This document shows, one piece after another, positions 43,708 to 56,600 of a DNA stretch of 64,000 nucleotides (within the stretch, counting starts at the first letter, position 1; every line of letters starts with the position of its first letter). Location: NCBI GenBank assembly GCA_002749535.1, contig MZZL01000395.1, positions 306,543-370,542 of the forward strand. The letters are read 5' to 3'. Under the pieces are notes generated by a model. It saw only the letters and a list, made by a program, of their open reading frames with translations. It had not been told where the DNA came from and made no database searches. This stretch comes from Apophysomyces variabilis (taxonomy: Eukaryota; Mucoromycota; Mucoromycetes; Mucorales; Mucoraceae). Made by a program: the position numbers and the translations under genes.

Positions 43708-44757
43708 TGGCTGGCTACGAAGAATACAAGGATGCAGCACTTTGAACAGAGTTTATTTCAACTTTCGATATCTTGTGTCATTGACGTATGTCATGTTGAC
43801 ATTAGCACTATGTATGCGGTCCATTCACGGGAATAAAAATGTTGTCATTCATCAGTAATAGTAAATATGATAATATTCTCTTGCTTTCAGTCCTGCGAAC
43901 CATTTAAGTGGAAAGGTAAATAACTGAGAGGCGCCGACACCTCATTTCTCTTATCGAAATTGCTAAGAGACTATCTAACTTTTGCTAGAAATTTTTGTCT
44001 GTCAAAGCACGGTGCTTCCCAGCGAACTTTAACCTTACGTAGTACCGCTCTCATGAATTTTCACTGATCCAAAAGAAACCGGAAAGGATTAATGGATGAT
44101 AGTACATCGGGAACCACAAATAGTTCAATAGGAACCGTTGCATACCAGGCAGAACCATTGTTCCCATAGTGTTTGTACTACCTAACAGGTTTATTCTTTG
44201 GAAGACTTGACTTTGAACAAGCATGGGGGGGGTTCAACAGAGAAGCCTACTTGTCGCAATCTCTTAAACACTAATACGTCTTAATACCAAATCGCATTGT
44301 CAAACAGAACAATCTATTGATATATCTCAAAGTCGTAGCGCCGTGGAATGCTCCAGTATTATTAAGGTACCGAAAGAAATAATGATGTTGGTTTCACTTT
44401 TATTTTGCTTTTGTTAACTTTGATGTTGTTGAAGAAACAGAAACCTGCAGGTTAAAGGGGTATCGCTGTATTTTTCGCAAAGGTAGAAAAAGTGCTGGAA
44501 TGTGAGGCATCCTGACCTGGTAGAATTAACAGAGAAAGCAGGCTCTTCGTGATTGTATCGATATGATGAAGCCGTTGGAATGTTTGACGAACTCTCTCCA
44601 GGCGGAGTCAAACCATTACAAGATTCCAAGCTATGCCACTTTCTCCAAGCTCAATGTCAACAACGAACTTTGCATAAAAAGGTCAGATCAGATTGCACGT
44701 GCTCCTCTTGGATCTGTTAGCTGACAATCTGTTCAAAAAACGATCATACCAAGTACC

Positions 44758-44860
44758 TACAGTCACCCCCGCTATTGTCAATGCCTCCGTTAGGCTATAG
44801 TGGTTGAAAATAGGCGGGGGGAGTGACATTAATGGGATTGACAATAGCGGGGGCACTGTA
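44758..44860. mobile_element. Tc1/mariner-type MITE, 103 bp
   Basis: TACAGTCACCCCCGCTATTG continuing TCAAT (44758-44782) is mirrored by the complement of ATTGACAATAGCGGGGGCAC continuing TGTA (44837-44860). The terminal repeats are about 24 bp with one small difference and both end in CAGT next to TA. The TA pair is the target duplication expected for Tc1/mariner elements. There is no coding capacity. Confidence 0.75.
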
Positions 44861-45367
44861 ATACCTAAGAATAACGGATATTGTGGGTGAGGATTTTTGA
44901 CATGATAGCAGCATTGATGGTGAGTAGCGAGATGAAAGGGGTGTATTATCATGGTTTTAGCTTTATATTGTTTAAAACCTGCCTTTTCTGTCGCAATCTG
45001 TTTATCAGGCAAAGAATAGTCTGGAGACATTGAACATCCAAGCTTCTAATATCGCAGATTAGGAAGGTTTGTCTGTACAAGACATCCCCTTTCTACTGAA
45101 GAATTAACACAGTCTCATCTAAAAAAAATCGGTCAAAAAACTGCACCACTATAGGTAACATAGAAATTAAGTGTTGAAAAGGAAGCTCAGCGTTATGTCA
45201 CATGAATTTTTGGAGGTAGCTTTTAATTCGCAAGTATGTAAATCATCTGACAAATTTACGTTCTTTGCATTTTGAGAGACATCCGTTTAACGTAGAAATG
45301 TTGCCTTATATCAGAGTTTTAGGCCTGAGATGTAATTTTCTTGTGCTTTGATCCAACGCGCACCAGG

Positions 45368-46638
45368 TCACACGAGGTTTCTCGCCTTTATTTCTGTCAA
45401 GCAATGAAATTTCTTATAGATTGCTGTTACAACCTTTTGGTTTACCTGTCCAATCTGGCTCATCATTGTTTCGGCCATTTTCGTCAAGATGCTGTCGAGC
45501 TGTCGGTTGCCAATTATTTGCAACTCTTCTTCACCTGACAATCCCAGCATTTCCTCCGCCATGACCTTGATCTTGTCTTCGCTTTGATCATGCAGTCTCT
45601 TTACCTGACCTTTTGTGATGGATCCATTGTTTCCCAAAATGGAACGTGCGATGGACTTGAAAAACAACGAGGTTATTTTGGTTTGTGCGTCCTTCATGCT
45701 TTCATCATCGACATCCACCATGGTCCAAATGCTATACAGTCGCAAATCGTTCTGGTTTGTAAATTCTGAGGACGACCGAAGCAACGAAAATGTTGTCTCA
45801 TGATCAAAGTGAGCCCGCAACTGCCGCAGTTGCCCACATGTATCGAAAGGATATAATGTCAACGACGGAGTCTGCTGAAGCAGGAAACATGCTTTCTCGG
45901 CACTTCGCTTGGACAAAAATATTCTGGTCTTGCAGGTTGGCAGGATTTTGGTGTGGATAGCCCCACATCTGGCAAAGTGTCTTTATCAAGTCTTATGCTT
46001 GATGTGACCAAGGCGTTCATTGACTTTGTCCCCAAGATCAACTTCGCGTAGCTATCCCTTTCGCTAATTAAAACAGATACATCAGGGTAGACATTTTGCT
46101 GAAAGGGATGCGATGTTTGTCTCAACTTTGATCCGTGTAAGAAGCGCTCATGGTGTTTATCAACGGAGGGTACCCTCCTGTAGACTTCAACGCAGTTGAT
46201 CATCAATAATTGCGTAAATTCTAGCAAAATTGCACCAGCCAGGATTTGTGCACAAAAATATTTCACTTAGGGATTCATAAACCAATCGGTGTTTAACAGA
46301 CGGTAGAAGTCATTGCTTAGCTCCACGTAATCTTCCGCTTCAATGAACGAATGATAAGGCCCAATTTGGAGTGAATGAGACAAAATGGAGTTCTCTATGT
46401 GGATTGTATCAGATTGCTAATTTGCCCCTGGGATTGAAAGAACTTTAGGTTGGACATGAACTCCGAGCAGCTTCTCAAGCACGACTGATGATCCAAGCAA
46501 ATTGTGCTCAGTTCCATCCATTTCCCGCAGAGCTTTTGTCACATTGCGTCTTTTGGTAGCTTTGCACTTGTTATCAAAAATCGCTCCTTTAGACGATGCT
46601 GCGCCTGATGGCGTTTCACACAAAATCTTGACGGACAT
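45368..46638 (-). pseudogene. Unrecognised gene with in-frame stops and a frameshift
   Basis: From 46638 one frame reads MSVKILCETPSGAASSKG and on to VQPKVLSIPGAN. It meets TAG at 46417-46419, continues in the same frame as QSDTIHIENSILSHSLQIG, meets TAA at 46267-46269 and continues again to 45859. From about 45916 the protein-like reading shifts frame (SAEKACFLLQQTPSLTLYPF, down to 45368), with a helical C-terminal region (EDKIKVMAEEMLGLSGEEEL). A weak 45-nt intron could remove the first stop, but I found none for the second. I read it as a decaying gene. No family was recognised. Confidence 0.5.
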
Positions 46639-48881
46639 AAACTGCCATTTTCACACAGAGAAATGATTGAACAACTTGTTTAAAGACAAATTTATTTACG
46701 CGGAGATGATTCACAGCACTCCACCATTGATACCTGACGTCGAGAGAAAATGCATGCGGAAAATCTCAATCGTTGCCCACGGTCTAAGGGAAGAAACGTG
46801 ATAGTGTGCCGTTTAGCACGATATCAGAGGAACGCTGTGAATAAGCGAGACGTAAAAAGACCGTCTTTATTTCATGAATGGTTGCTATCTTTTGATATCC
46901 TTGCAAACACGTGCTGGTAAAAGTGGGTTGGGAAGGTGGCGACTGTTATTTTGTAAAATCTGAACGATCGGTAACGATGGGTCAGTCTTCAGTCTTAGAT
47001 ATTCGTGCAACCAGATCCGAACAGAAATCACAACTGAAATGGTGACATGGGAGTCTGGACTGACGTTTTATCCACTAAAATTGCCGGATAAGACATTTGA
47101 GATTGTGAAGGTATCTTTAATTTGTCTGGTGATTTATAATTGTTCGACCCTTTTCAGGATTCTAATAAGTGAACATTCTTCTTGGTGATAGGTGAATGAC
47201 ATGGACTAGTTCATTGACTGTGCTAGAGGAGTGTCACCTTGTCTTCGTGCTCGGTGATAGATCTCTGATTTAGAGAAGAGGTGCAGTCGGTGTGGTAGCG
47301 AGATAAAAGAAAATAAGAAGATACGAACAGTAAAATTCTGTGAGACTGGAATATGGCTCTATTTTCGATACCACTCTCTTATTTATACTTTTTCAACACT
47401 ATCTCAGCTATCGTGATATGACTTTTAGTAATGTCAATCACTAGTTTTATCAACATACATCTTCTTCCCAACTTTCCGGGAAGTATATGACATAGTACCT
47501 CCGATGTAGATGATCTTATAATGGTTTAGCCTTATTTAGGCTCGTTATCCTTTTGGATACAACAGTCGGTGTTCCAAACTAGAGAAGTTCACTGTAAATG
47601 GAAACACATTCATTCCGATCATCCTGTTCATGGCGACGTGTACCACAAAATATATGGTGAGGCCTTACGCGGTATGTATCAAGGGCATTAGCGCTGATGC
47701 TATTAAACAATGGAAATGATAAATTCGGCTAAAGGTATCTTCTCCGTTAGGAAAACAAAAGCATATGTCCAAATCCTAGCTCATAAACCAAAAGCACTTC
47801 GAAAAAAGACCGTCTGTTAAGATAAAAAACCTTTTGACCTTTGAGAAAATAAACAAAGGTGAATGAACGTGCAAAGATATGAATTGCTTGCAAAGCAAAC
47901 GCTTTTAGCTCTTCTGGAATTTCGCTCGCAACATGACACCAACAAATACCACGGTGCCTCCATCGCAAGGAAGAGAATTACACATAGACGTATACTGAAA
48001 ACTAAAAGCAATATCTTTGATGATGCTACTAGCACCGTTATTGAAGAAGCAATCGTAACAGATATATAGGGCTGTTTAGGTACGGTGGACAGGAAGTAAG
48101 TTGGGTGGAAATAAAATTCGTGGATGGTGTCGCGCAGACATATCTGCGTTGACATTTGATTCCTTGTCCTTCTGGCCTCCGTACCCTTAGCACACCGAAA
48201 GTGAATGTAATGTTTTATCTGATGAGAAAAAGAGACAAGCAATATACGCGAGACTCAATGTAGGATGATGTTTATTCAAATGAAAACATTACTCTTTTAT
48301 ACTAAAGTGTCTGTGGGTCTAGATGGACAGGACTGTGATGATGGACTGTGCTCTGTATTAAGTGATTTGTAATTGCCTTCTATAATGGAGAGACTTCTCC
48401 GTAGCGGATCATAGAAGCTCGGCATTGTTCATTATATTAAGGAACTGAGTTAAGATTGCTTAATCCCGTATTATATAAGTCCGTGTTTAAAGTCCATCTT
48501 CCCTATTTAGACATAATCAGAGTAGTGAGAGTATCCATTCTAGCTATGGATACGACAGTGAAAATGAAGCTGCTAGAAATTCAACAATACAGCGATGGGG
48601 CCAGAGCATGGTGCAAGACGTGGAGGAAATGTAAAAGTAGAACATATTGAACTGTCATTAGGTACAATGTTGGTATTTTACGTACATAAAGATATTTGTT
48701 CATATTTGGAAGAGCTTTGAAATGAACAGCTATCAAGCGCCAATGCTACGATAGAATAAAAAGTATTGAACATTCATGTAAAGTAAACGAATATTAGACT
48801 TAGCATTTTCATAACAGAAAAGATATTTTGGAGCCCTTTCAATCACCTGCCTTTCCGCTTAAGCCGTTTGCAAAAGAGTCG

Positions 48882-51800
48882 AACGGAGTCACAGTGAACC
48901 TGTCAATTTCTGACAATCCTGAAAGACAAGTCTCCAATATTTAAACATTTTTGGGTTTAACAACAGCAAACATACTGGTAGAAAAGAAGGTTTGTGTAGG
49001 ATAAAGTATTATATTCTGTGCTGGACAAACGTCATTTTCTTTTAACAAACTTTCTTAGGTACATTGAAATTGAGAAGGAAAACCATGAAAATAGTGAAGT
49101 CTTATAGAACAAATTAGAGGGAGGAAAATTATTTTGCAATAGCTTAATGCTGTTTTTTATTATTACAGAGCACAATTCCATGCCAAAAAAAATGAAAGCA
49201 AAAGAAATGGTGTGATTAAGAAGCAAAGCAATGATCATGAAAGACGATTCGGACCTGCCGAAAATAAAATCAAGACGGATACCAAAAAGTTGCGTATCAA
49301 ACACTAGCCGTCATTTGGTAAGTTAATGTTTGGTGGAATGGTTAGTCTTGATAAGGCTCATAGTGCTGCTGTATCCGGACTTGAGCCACACTTGATTCTC
49401 GTATGTATCCCAGTGGTGATACTTGATGCTCTTGCCTGACTTGACACCAATTCTGACCTGAGTCTTGTATTTCTTGTTCAAGGTATTTGCCAATTCCCTC
49501 GACCACCGGAAGCCACGCACATTCTTAGCAGTAATGGGAAGAGTAACATCCACTTGGCTTCGGCCACTGCTGTTGCTATTTGTCACACGGAAGCGCACCT
49601 TGTCGCCCACCTTTGGCGTAATACCACGCTTCAGATAAGGCTTTTCATCAATCCATTGGGAGCTTGGCTTGTGGTCAGGTTTATCATCTGGCTTCTGCTT
49701 ATCGTCGTCGTCCTTGTCATCAGGTTGCTTGTCTGGCTGTGTAGCGCCACCAGCTTGCTTGATAGTAACGTCAGCGCAGTTGAAGAAACCTTCATGCCCA
49801 GCATCAACACGTTGCCACCAACTGTAGATAATAGCGTCACCGGTACGGCCCGCAGGAATAGGTACGTCGAGGTAGTAGAACGAAGTAACTTGAGAAACAA
49901 GACCCTTTCCATCGGCAGACACTGGGTTGGGTGCAGTTTCGTCGTAAATCATCTCCAAATCGGACCAACGCAAAGGCTTGCTTGGGTTGTAAGAAGGCTT
50001 GGTGATGTAAACTTTCATGATAGCAGGGTTATGGGATCGGGTGTTTTCCCAGCGCAAACGGAACTTGCCATTCTTTGGTTCAATCACTGTCTTCTTCCAT
50101 CCTTCAGCCTGGGGAATATCAAGTCCTTGCTTTCGCTTGTCACCACCAGCACAGAGGAGACCATCGGGAACAGCCTTCTTAACAGTGTCAAAGTTATCCG
50201 GGTTGGATGGATTGGCCGAGACTTCTTGCCACTGCTGGAAAGGATAGTAGCTTTTGCCAGCATCGAGATAGGCAGTTCGGCAACCTTTGTTGGGCATCTT
50301 GGAACCATCTTCGGGCCAGTAATAGCCACCATCGATTTGACATCCGTACTGTCGTGCAAGAGGGAAACCAAGGGCACCGTGAGCAGACACCTCCTGGACC
50401 GGCAAGAGCATCAAGCTGATCGCGCTGAGCAAAGAAAATCCTCGGAAAAGACCAGCCTTTCCAAATCCTTGCCACGAGTATCCAGAGCTGCTGTTAGCGT
50501 TCGACTTCATACTGTGTCTGCTGATTGTGTTTGTTGGAATGAAGAATACTTGGTTGCGCGAAAGCATGGGCCATATATACTAACCATTGTGAAGATGTTG
50601 CACAAACTGTAAAAGGTAGTTCACGAGAAAGTAATGTAACATGCTTTAATTACCAAAGTATTGCTGTAGCGAATTCCACCTATTGTACCGCCAGAGTGTA
50701 AATTGACTGTGTATTTTCCTGTGTAACATCCGAACCTTAACGTTGAGACAACAATGACAAGGACAAGGAATGCTATGCCGCAGTACGATCTGGACGGCAA
50801 TGGCAGTGAACATTACAGATAATGATATATCAAACAGTGCTAATTATTTTCCGGAAAGAGAGCATTACAGAACAATGTCTAGTTAGCGCTTTTGTAATGG
50901 AAGGTTAGCAGAGGCGATTTTGAGAAACTCGGACACGGCGAGAAATACCATTTCCGGAACAATGCTGATGAAAGGTTCCACAAACCCGATCGCTGGAGAC
51001 GTTGTCTACCGGAGATTCTTAATGGACCCGTTTCTACGGCGACACACGTGTGTAAAGAAGAAATCGACAGATCAGTTGTGAACTCTAAATGCCGTTTGGT
51101 CTGATTGTTGACTGAATGGATGAATACAAGCTGAGTAGCCATATTGCAACACTATGCTTTTTTATTGATAATATTTATAACAGCATTCTATGACTTTGAC
51201 AGACATTGGCATAAGAGGATGAAGTTAAGGTAGACCCTTAGACCCCACGAGAGGGATAGATCGTCACACAAGGACTAAATGGTAAACCCTGTCGGAGCTC
51301 GTTAAACCTAATCCGCAATGTTAACGTAATTTATTCGGTGTTATCAAAGAGAAAGCTTAAACAAGAGGATACTCTTGACATTCGTATCTTGCTCCGATGC
51401 TGCCTGTATTACAGTTTTACAATTACCCTTTTTGCGCTTCTTCAGCTCGCTTACCTATCTTGATCAAGAAGCATGATCTAGCGAAAGAATGCAAGCGGTT
51501 GTCGGACTGTTCGGAAGAGAAAATGTCATTTCTTGGAAATTTATGAGCTGAGTGTGTGTAGAATAATGGTACATTCTCCCGAAAAATTTGTCTTTTTCTA
51601 TTCTTCTATAAAGTGCATAAACTTTTTGATGATATGTGTGATCCTTAAGGTTAGAATTCTACACAAAGTTTTCCATCAGTAGCCAGTGTATGCTACTGTC
51701 CTAAGTGATCTTTATCATATCCTAAAGTTAAAGACATCCTCATTAGCACTTGGCATAATATGCGAATACTCTATTGTGCTACAGACATCGATGGTGATCC

Positions 51801-52493
51801 CAGTGTAATTCCTCGGTTTTTCTTGACAGCGAGGAATACTTCCAAACTCGATAGTGACACAACCCCAAGCGATCGGATCCAAAAAAAAAATCGTCACTGC
51901 ACGGAAAAAAAAAGAAGAAAACGAGTCTGGCAGTGATCAATAGATATGAAATGAATGGTGTATTAAGAACAAGGAAAACTGGGATGGTCAATTGCCTAAT
52001 TTGAACAACTTCGTGATCATGATTCCTGGAAGCCGGTTGCATTGATGCCGTTGTCAAATAGGATGACTCACGCTGTGAAGCTGCAGACACTCTTGACCAG
52101 AGGAGAAGAGATTCATCAAATTATATTCTGAATAAATGAGAAGCTTATACATTATTTAACTAAGTTTCGGCCAAGAAGAAACTGAGGGAACGTAGCGCTA
52201 TTTAACGAGTAGAAAAGGAGAGACATGCTACCATTGAATCAAACCTCATTGATTTTATTAGAGGATGAACCCCAGTCTGAAATGGATTGTTTCCCTTTGT
52301 TCACTTTGTGATTTATTGTTGATTGATAATCCCTCTTGGCGCAATGCAGAAAATGTAACCATGTGGATCAATTCTTTTCATGCTGCATTTACTATGAATA
52401 GCTTATATCCTGTGGTTCTTTAACAGTGGACGGAACAGATGTTTGATTGATAATATCCACAGCAATACAAAGATCGCTCACAGTAAACCAATG
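48882..52493 (-). repeat. Right arm of the large inverted repeat
   Basis: Reverse complement of 40096-43707. The first mismatch beyond the outer edge is at 52494 (paired with 40095). Farther out the two flanks remain alike but diverged for some 150 bp. Confidence 0.95.
49323..50567 (-). CDS. AA10 lytic polysaccharide monooxygenase with GbpA-like second domain, copy B
   Basis: Identical in protein sequence to copy A and in mirror orientation. The mature N-terminal His, the second brace His, the acidic linker and the GbpA-like second module are the same. Identity extends through at least 1.9 kb of upstream and 0.4 kb of downstream sequence, so both copies share the same promoter and would be regulated alike. 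The duplication is either very recent, kept identical by arm-to-arm gene conversion, or an assembly artefact. Confidence 0.93.
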   Translation of the reverse strand: MLSRNQVFFIPTNTISRHSMKSNANSSSGYSWQGFGKAGLFRGFSLLSAISLMLLPVQEVSAHGALGFPLARQYGCQIDGGYYWPEDGSKMPNKGCRTAYLDAGKSYYPFQQWQEVSANPSNPDNFDTVKKAVPDGLLCAGGDKRKQGLDIPQAEGWKKTVIEPKNGKFRLRWENTRSHNPAIMKVYITKPSYNPSKPLRWSDLEMIYDETAPNPVSADGKGLVSQVTSFYYLDVPIPAGRTGDAIIYSWWQRVDAGHEGFFNCADVTIKQAGGATQPDKQPDDKDDDDKQKPDDKPDHKPSSQWIDEKPYLKRGITPKVGDKVRFRVTNSNSSGRSQVDVTLPITAKNVRGFRWSRELANTLNKKYKTQVRIGVKSGKSIKYHHWDTYENQVWLKSGYSSTMSLIKTNHSTKH

Positions 52494-52862
52494 ACTGAGA
52501 AAACTGAAAGACAGTATGGATAGTTATTGATGGATGGTCGGAATGGACAGAAGCGTGTAGGACGTATAAGCTACAGTGAAAGCAGAGAGAAAAGTATCAC
52601 TCATATGTCCACTATTACAAAAATCAAAGGGGCGCAGGAGCTGGAAGCGATAATATGAATATGAAGTAATAAGGCAGGACGATCTAACACCACATGAGTT
52701 GCTATGTTCTGCACCTTATTATCCTGAAAAAGCTGGAACCATCAGCTTCTGTCATCAAAATTTTCTGTTATACTTTGCAGCACATAGAAAAACGTAACAG
52801 TGCTCTTTCAGTATAGTATTTCGAAACACTCGATTCTGGCTGCAGTACAGTGAGACACATTT

Positions 52863-55144
52863 TTATTCCAAAAAGGAACGAGGATCTAGCCCAGCAATCC
52901 CAACACAAGATCCGTTTTTCGCCGGCTTGGGGGGATCTGGCTTTAATGCCAGATGCAGAGGAGTTCTGTCAGTCTCAGGAGATCGGTCGAAGTTGATAAG
53001 ATAGTCCTCGTGGGACTTCTTCAATGTCTCCACGGCCGCCACAGCTCGCTCTGTTAAGGCCTAGAATTATGTGATATGTAATGCAGTTTATCAATATCAC
53101 AACGAATTACCTTAGCCTTCCAGAGGAAGTCGATCACACCCAGGACTGACGTCGGTTTTTCAACTTCTACGTCAACAGCGGCCTTCGCCAGCCGTTCAAA
53201 CTTGCAAACAGCGCCGGTTTGCATTGGTCGCATGGACCACAACCGCAGGCATTTATCTACAAAAGGCACATTAGTTGACACGCAACGTACCGATAACCGT
53301 CAGTTATACCCTTGCCGCTTGCATGCAGAAATACCACGTGCACGTCATGGATCAAGGCAGGCTCGGCAAATTGGTATTTCCTTAGTATGGCCTTGAGCAT
53401 GGCTATACAACCATACGCTGCCTTTACATGATCATACACGTGTTTTGCACGGTCTGTCGTGCCATAGGGTCCCGAAACCTCCAGCAAAAGGACTTCGAGA
53501 CCTGACCTCGGTAGGTACCCGGTACCATCTGCGTTATAATTTATGGAAGTGCCAATGTCTTCCATGGCCTTTAGAAAAGTCTCACCAACTTTGAAACCCA
53601 ATGGAATGGGTTCCACGGCATCCATGGTGAGCTTTACTAAAGGCCATAACGCATAATGGCTATAGGCAGCCTCCGAGGCAAAAATTGGGGATTCATTGAG
53701 CTGTGACTTTATAAGATTTTGAGAGCTGCATAAAAGTAAAACAAATGAAGGCAAAGGAAGTATGGGCTGCGAGAGAATACTATTTCTGTAAGAGTGATAT
53801 ACGCAATATAACTTCATTGCACAAGAAGAATCCGCCAAGTCCTAGAGATGCAAGTATGCGAGTATTTTCTGCACAATCCGCGATAAGAATACTAAAAATA
53901 TCTAACTTTATCGCTACATCGAGTAGATATTATGGACTGGACATAAAATAGCTTAGATTATTTTGACGTAATGTATACTGTGCATCTATAGGCATCAGGC
54001 GGTGCTTCTGTGCTCCAAAAGATTGAAGTTGTACCCTCTTAGAGAAATGATATTCTTCCGCACAAACCTCCCTCAACATTTTGATTGCCGTAGTTAGCTT
54101 TCTCATTATCAAATGTTACATGACACTCACAATGTATACAATATCTGGCGCAGAAATCGGAACGTTCCGTCGCGCGACTCATAATGTACGTGCTCCGTTG
54201 AAAATATACGTGCTAGCGTCAACTCTGTGTCCTTCTATTATATCCTGTCAGACTGAATTCAAAGCTTGTCAATGTATTATAGTTATACTTACAAGAACCT
54301 CTTCTGCCAATATCGACTTTATATATAATGAAAATCTGGAAAATGGGAATTGCGGCAGCTTTTCTTCGAGTTGAACAGACTCATACAAGCTACTTGGGAT
54401 ATCATTACATGGCTGTAGCCTTTTTCCACATTGAATTATTCCATATTTCTCTAATCTGGGAAAAAGATTGTGGTTATGACCTGCATTGATGAAGGTATAG
54501 AAATCGTTACGAGGTACCTGTACAGGTGAGATGCTGATACGCTCATTGTCGAGATACAGCTCTGCCAGCTGACTTCTGAATCATCGCCATCGCTGGAAAT
54601 GCACAACTCTTCGCATTTTTGCATTTTTCTCTTTTACACAGTAGGTTAAGTTAATTGAATTCTAGCATTAAGGCGTATTCTTACTTCACGGGAACTATCC
54701 GAGGTTCCGGCTCTTTTTGTTCCTTCATTTCTACCAGATTGTATGAGTATTTGCCATGTTAGTTTTTTCATACATGTCACTGCATACTGCTGTACGTATG
54801 GCGTTATATGCTCGATGCTGCGAGAATGCTGCCGCACGTTCACTTTTATTGTTTCCTGGCGATCCCAATATTCATTTGCTGCGCTACTGCGCAGGATCTG
54901 AATAATTATCTAGCGTTAAAAAGAATAACAAACTTTATCGCACTGTTTTCACCTGGAAATTTGTGCGCCTAACGAATAATGCCCAATCCTTCAAACGCGA
55001 TTGAGCCCGCCAACCGCATATTTCTTTGATCGCGTCTTTGAATGCCTCGTTCGCAGTAGTTCTTTCATCGGACTGCATGCTAGCGAAAAATTCTTGTATA
55101 GAGAAGTCTTGGTAGTTAGATTTTATAAACTGTAATGGAGTCAT
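52863..55144 (-). CDS. Orphan multi-exon gene, possible degenerate PD-(D/E)XK-like protein
   Basis: I do not recognise the family. In-phase exons are 55144-54953, 54897-54685, 54630-54518, 54455-54293 and one starting 54244, then 53725-53310, 53256-53111 and 53060-52863 (stop). The middle part (about 54180-53726) is unresolved; a protein-like stretch at about 54050-53930 (RVQLQSFGAQKHRLMPIDAQ) probably belongs. The N terminus is MTPLQFIKSNYQDF. The best-defined region is TGYLPRSGLEVLLLEVSGPY followed by DHVKAAYGCIAMLKAIL and VHVVFLHASGK. It has an acid, strand, E-x-S, helix order like the orphan gene at 34712-36772 but with Ser where the catalytic Lys would be. A pseudo-nuclease of a shared, lineage-specific superfamily is an inference. 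The gene may be intact. Confidence 0.5.
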
Positions 55145-56600
55145 TGTTAAGGAGATGTCAAAAAAAAAGAACGAAAGAAAGCAAACAATTAACAAGGATT
55201 CCTGGGCCTAGTACTATAGCCAAACAAACGAAAGATAAACTTTTTAGTATTTTTTTTTGTTTTAATTTCTTATCACTCCATGTCTCACGAAATGGATGCT
55301 CTTATCAAAGGTATTTTCGAAGTTGCCAAGTAGTGCTGAAGATTTAAAGATACAGTGCACCGGCCGTAACAGCCGAAATTTGATAGACTACATCAACTCC
55401 AGAAATGAAAAAGGGTTGTTTCTTGTCTAGCACAATAGCTCTGCTATTCTGCAACTCAGTTATCACGCCTTGACTTTGTGTGGAGCAGTAATTACTGTAA
55501 TTGCCATTTTTGACTAGGTTACACGGACATTTTTTCTGTACCAGTCTTTGGCATCTCGCTTTCCATCAGGTCCTCCCTTTCCTCCCACGCCTCCAACCAT
55601 TTATTCAAATATTAAGGGATATACAATTAATATTGCATAAGCGTACATGAATATAAGAGATATAGAAGCATAGAAGACAAAAAGGCACGAATGTACAAGA
55701 ACATAGGAAACATAAAGATATGTGTACAGGGACTGGAGCCGAACGTAGCGTTACCATTATTTATTACGCATCTAAGATTCAAAAAGTCCCAACTTTTACC
55801 AGAAATGAAAAAATACCCTCAGTGCGAAACTATCTATCTGCTAAATACTCTCTTTCAGATAGATATTGGTTGATCGATGAATATCCAAAAATCAGTACCT
55901 GTAGGTCCAGTCTGACAAGTGTCATTTGAACTTTGGTATACATAGTACTGCCAATAAAAGTGTTAGATTTCATTTGCCTCACTTTGAAACTCAATTGAGG
56001 GACTACATATGTTTATGTTTGACCTCTTCCTAGATACGTATATATTTATATTTTATCTCTTTAATAGCTAGACCGAAAGCTGTTACTGTGCTCGCTAGAG
56101 AACAGAATCGAGCGTAACGGAAACCTTGGTCCAAAGTCAACTGAGGACTAGCTGCTAGTATTTCGGATAAACTGGTTTACATAAAAGAAATTGATGGTGA
56201 TCAAAAAGAAGATAGCGACACAGACGAAGAAATTGAAGCCGAAATCGCCTGTACAGCAGCAAGGGCTGCAAACAGCTTACAAGCTAGTGTTCTCTGCAAG
56301 GGACGATTCTACTACTCATCTAAGAGAGCCGCATATTGGTAGGAGTAAATGATTTTATAAACACTTCTATGATTGTTGGAATAGCTGACTCTAATGAATC
56401 AGAATACACAATGAGAAAGCGCCAGAAAGAATTGCAAGTCCAATCCAGAAAATACAGGAAGCTCTCGAATATGGGTATTTTTAGGAACCCGAAGATCGTC
56501 GCTCGTCACCTAACAGTATCGATAATAATCTTGAAAGCAATGAAAAAGATGATATCAAGCTTATGATAACGTTCTGTTCAGAGTTAGATTTAGCGTTTTC
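55145..56600. other. Gene-poor region
   Basis: No gene was recognised. Acidic protein-like fragments in several frames at 56190-56560 (for example KEIDGDQKEDSDTDEEIEAE on the plus strand) may be the decayed N-terminal part of the transposase that follows. Confidence 0.4.

Larger units (their letters stand above)
43708..48881. other. Palindrome loop (5.2 kb)
   Basis: Unique sequence between the arms. It holds a mariner-type MITE (44758-44860) and a broken minus-strand gene (45368-46638). A few short open frames (for example plus 47863-48069, hydrophilic, and minus 47817-48242) are not recognised. Confidence 0.6.
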
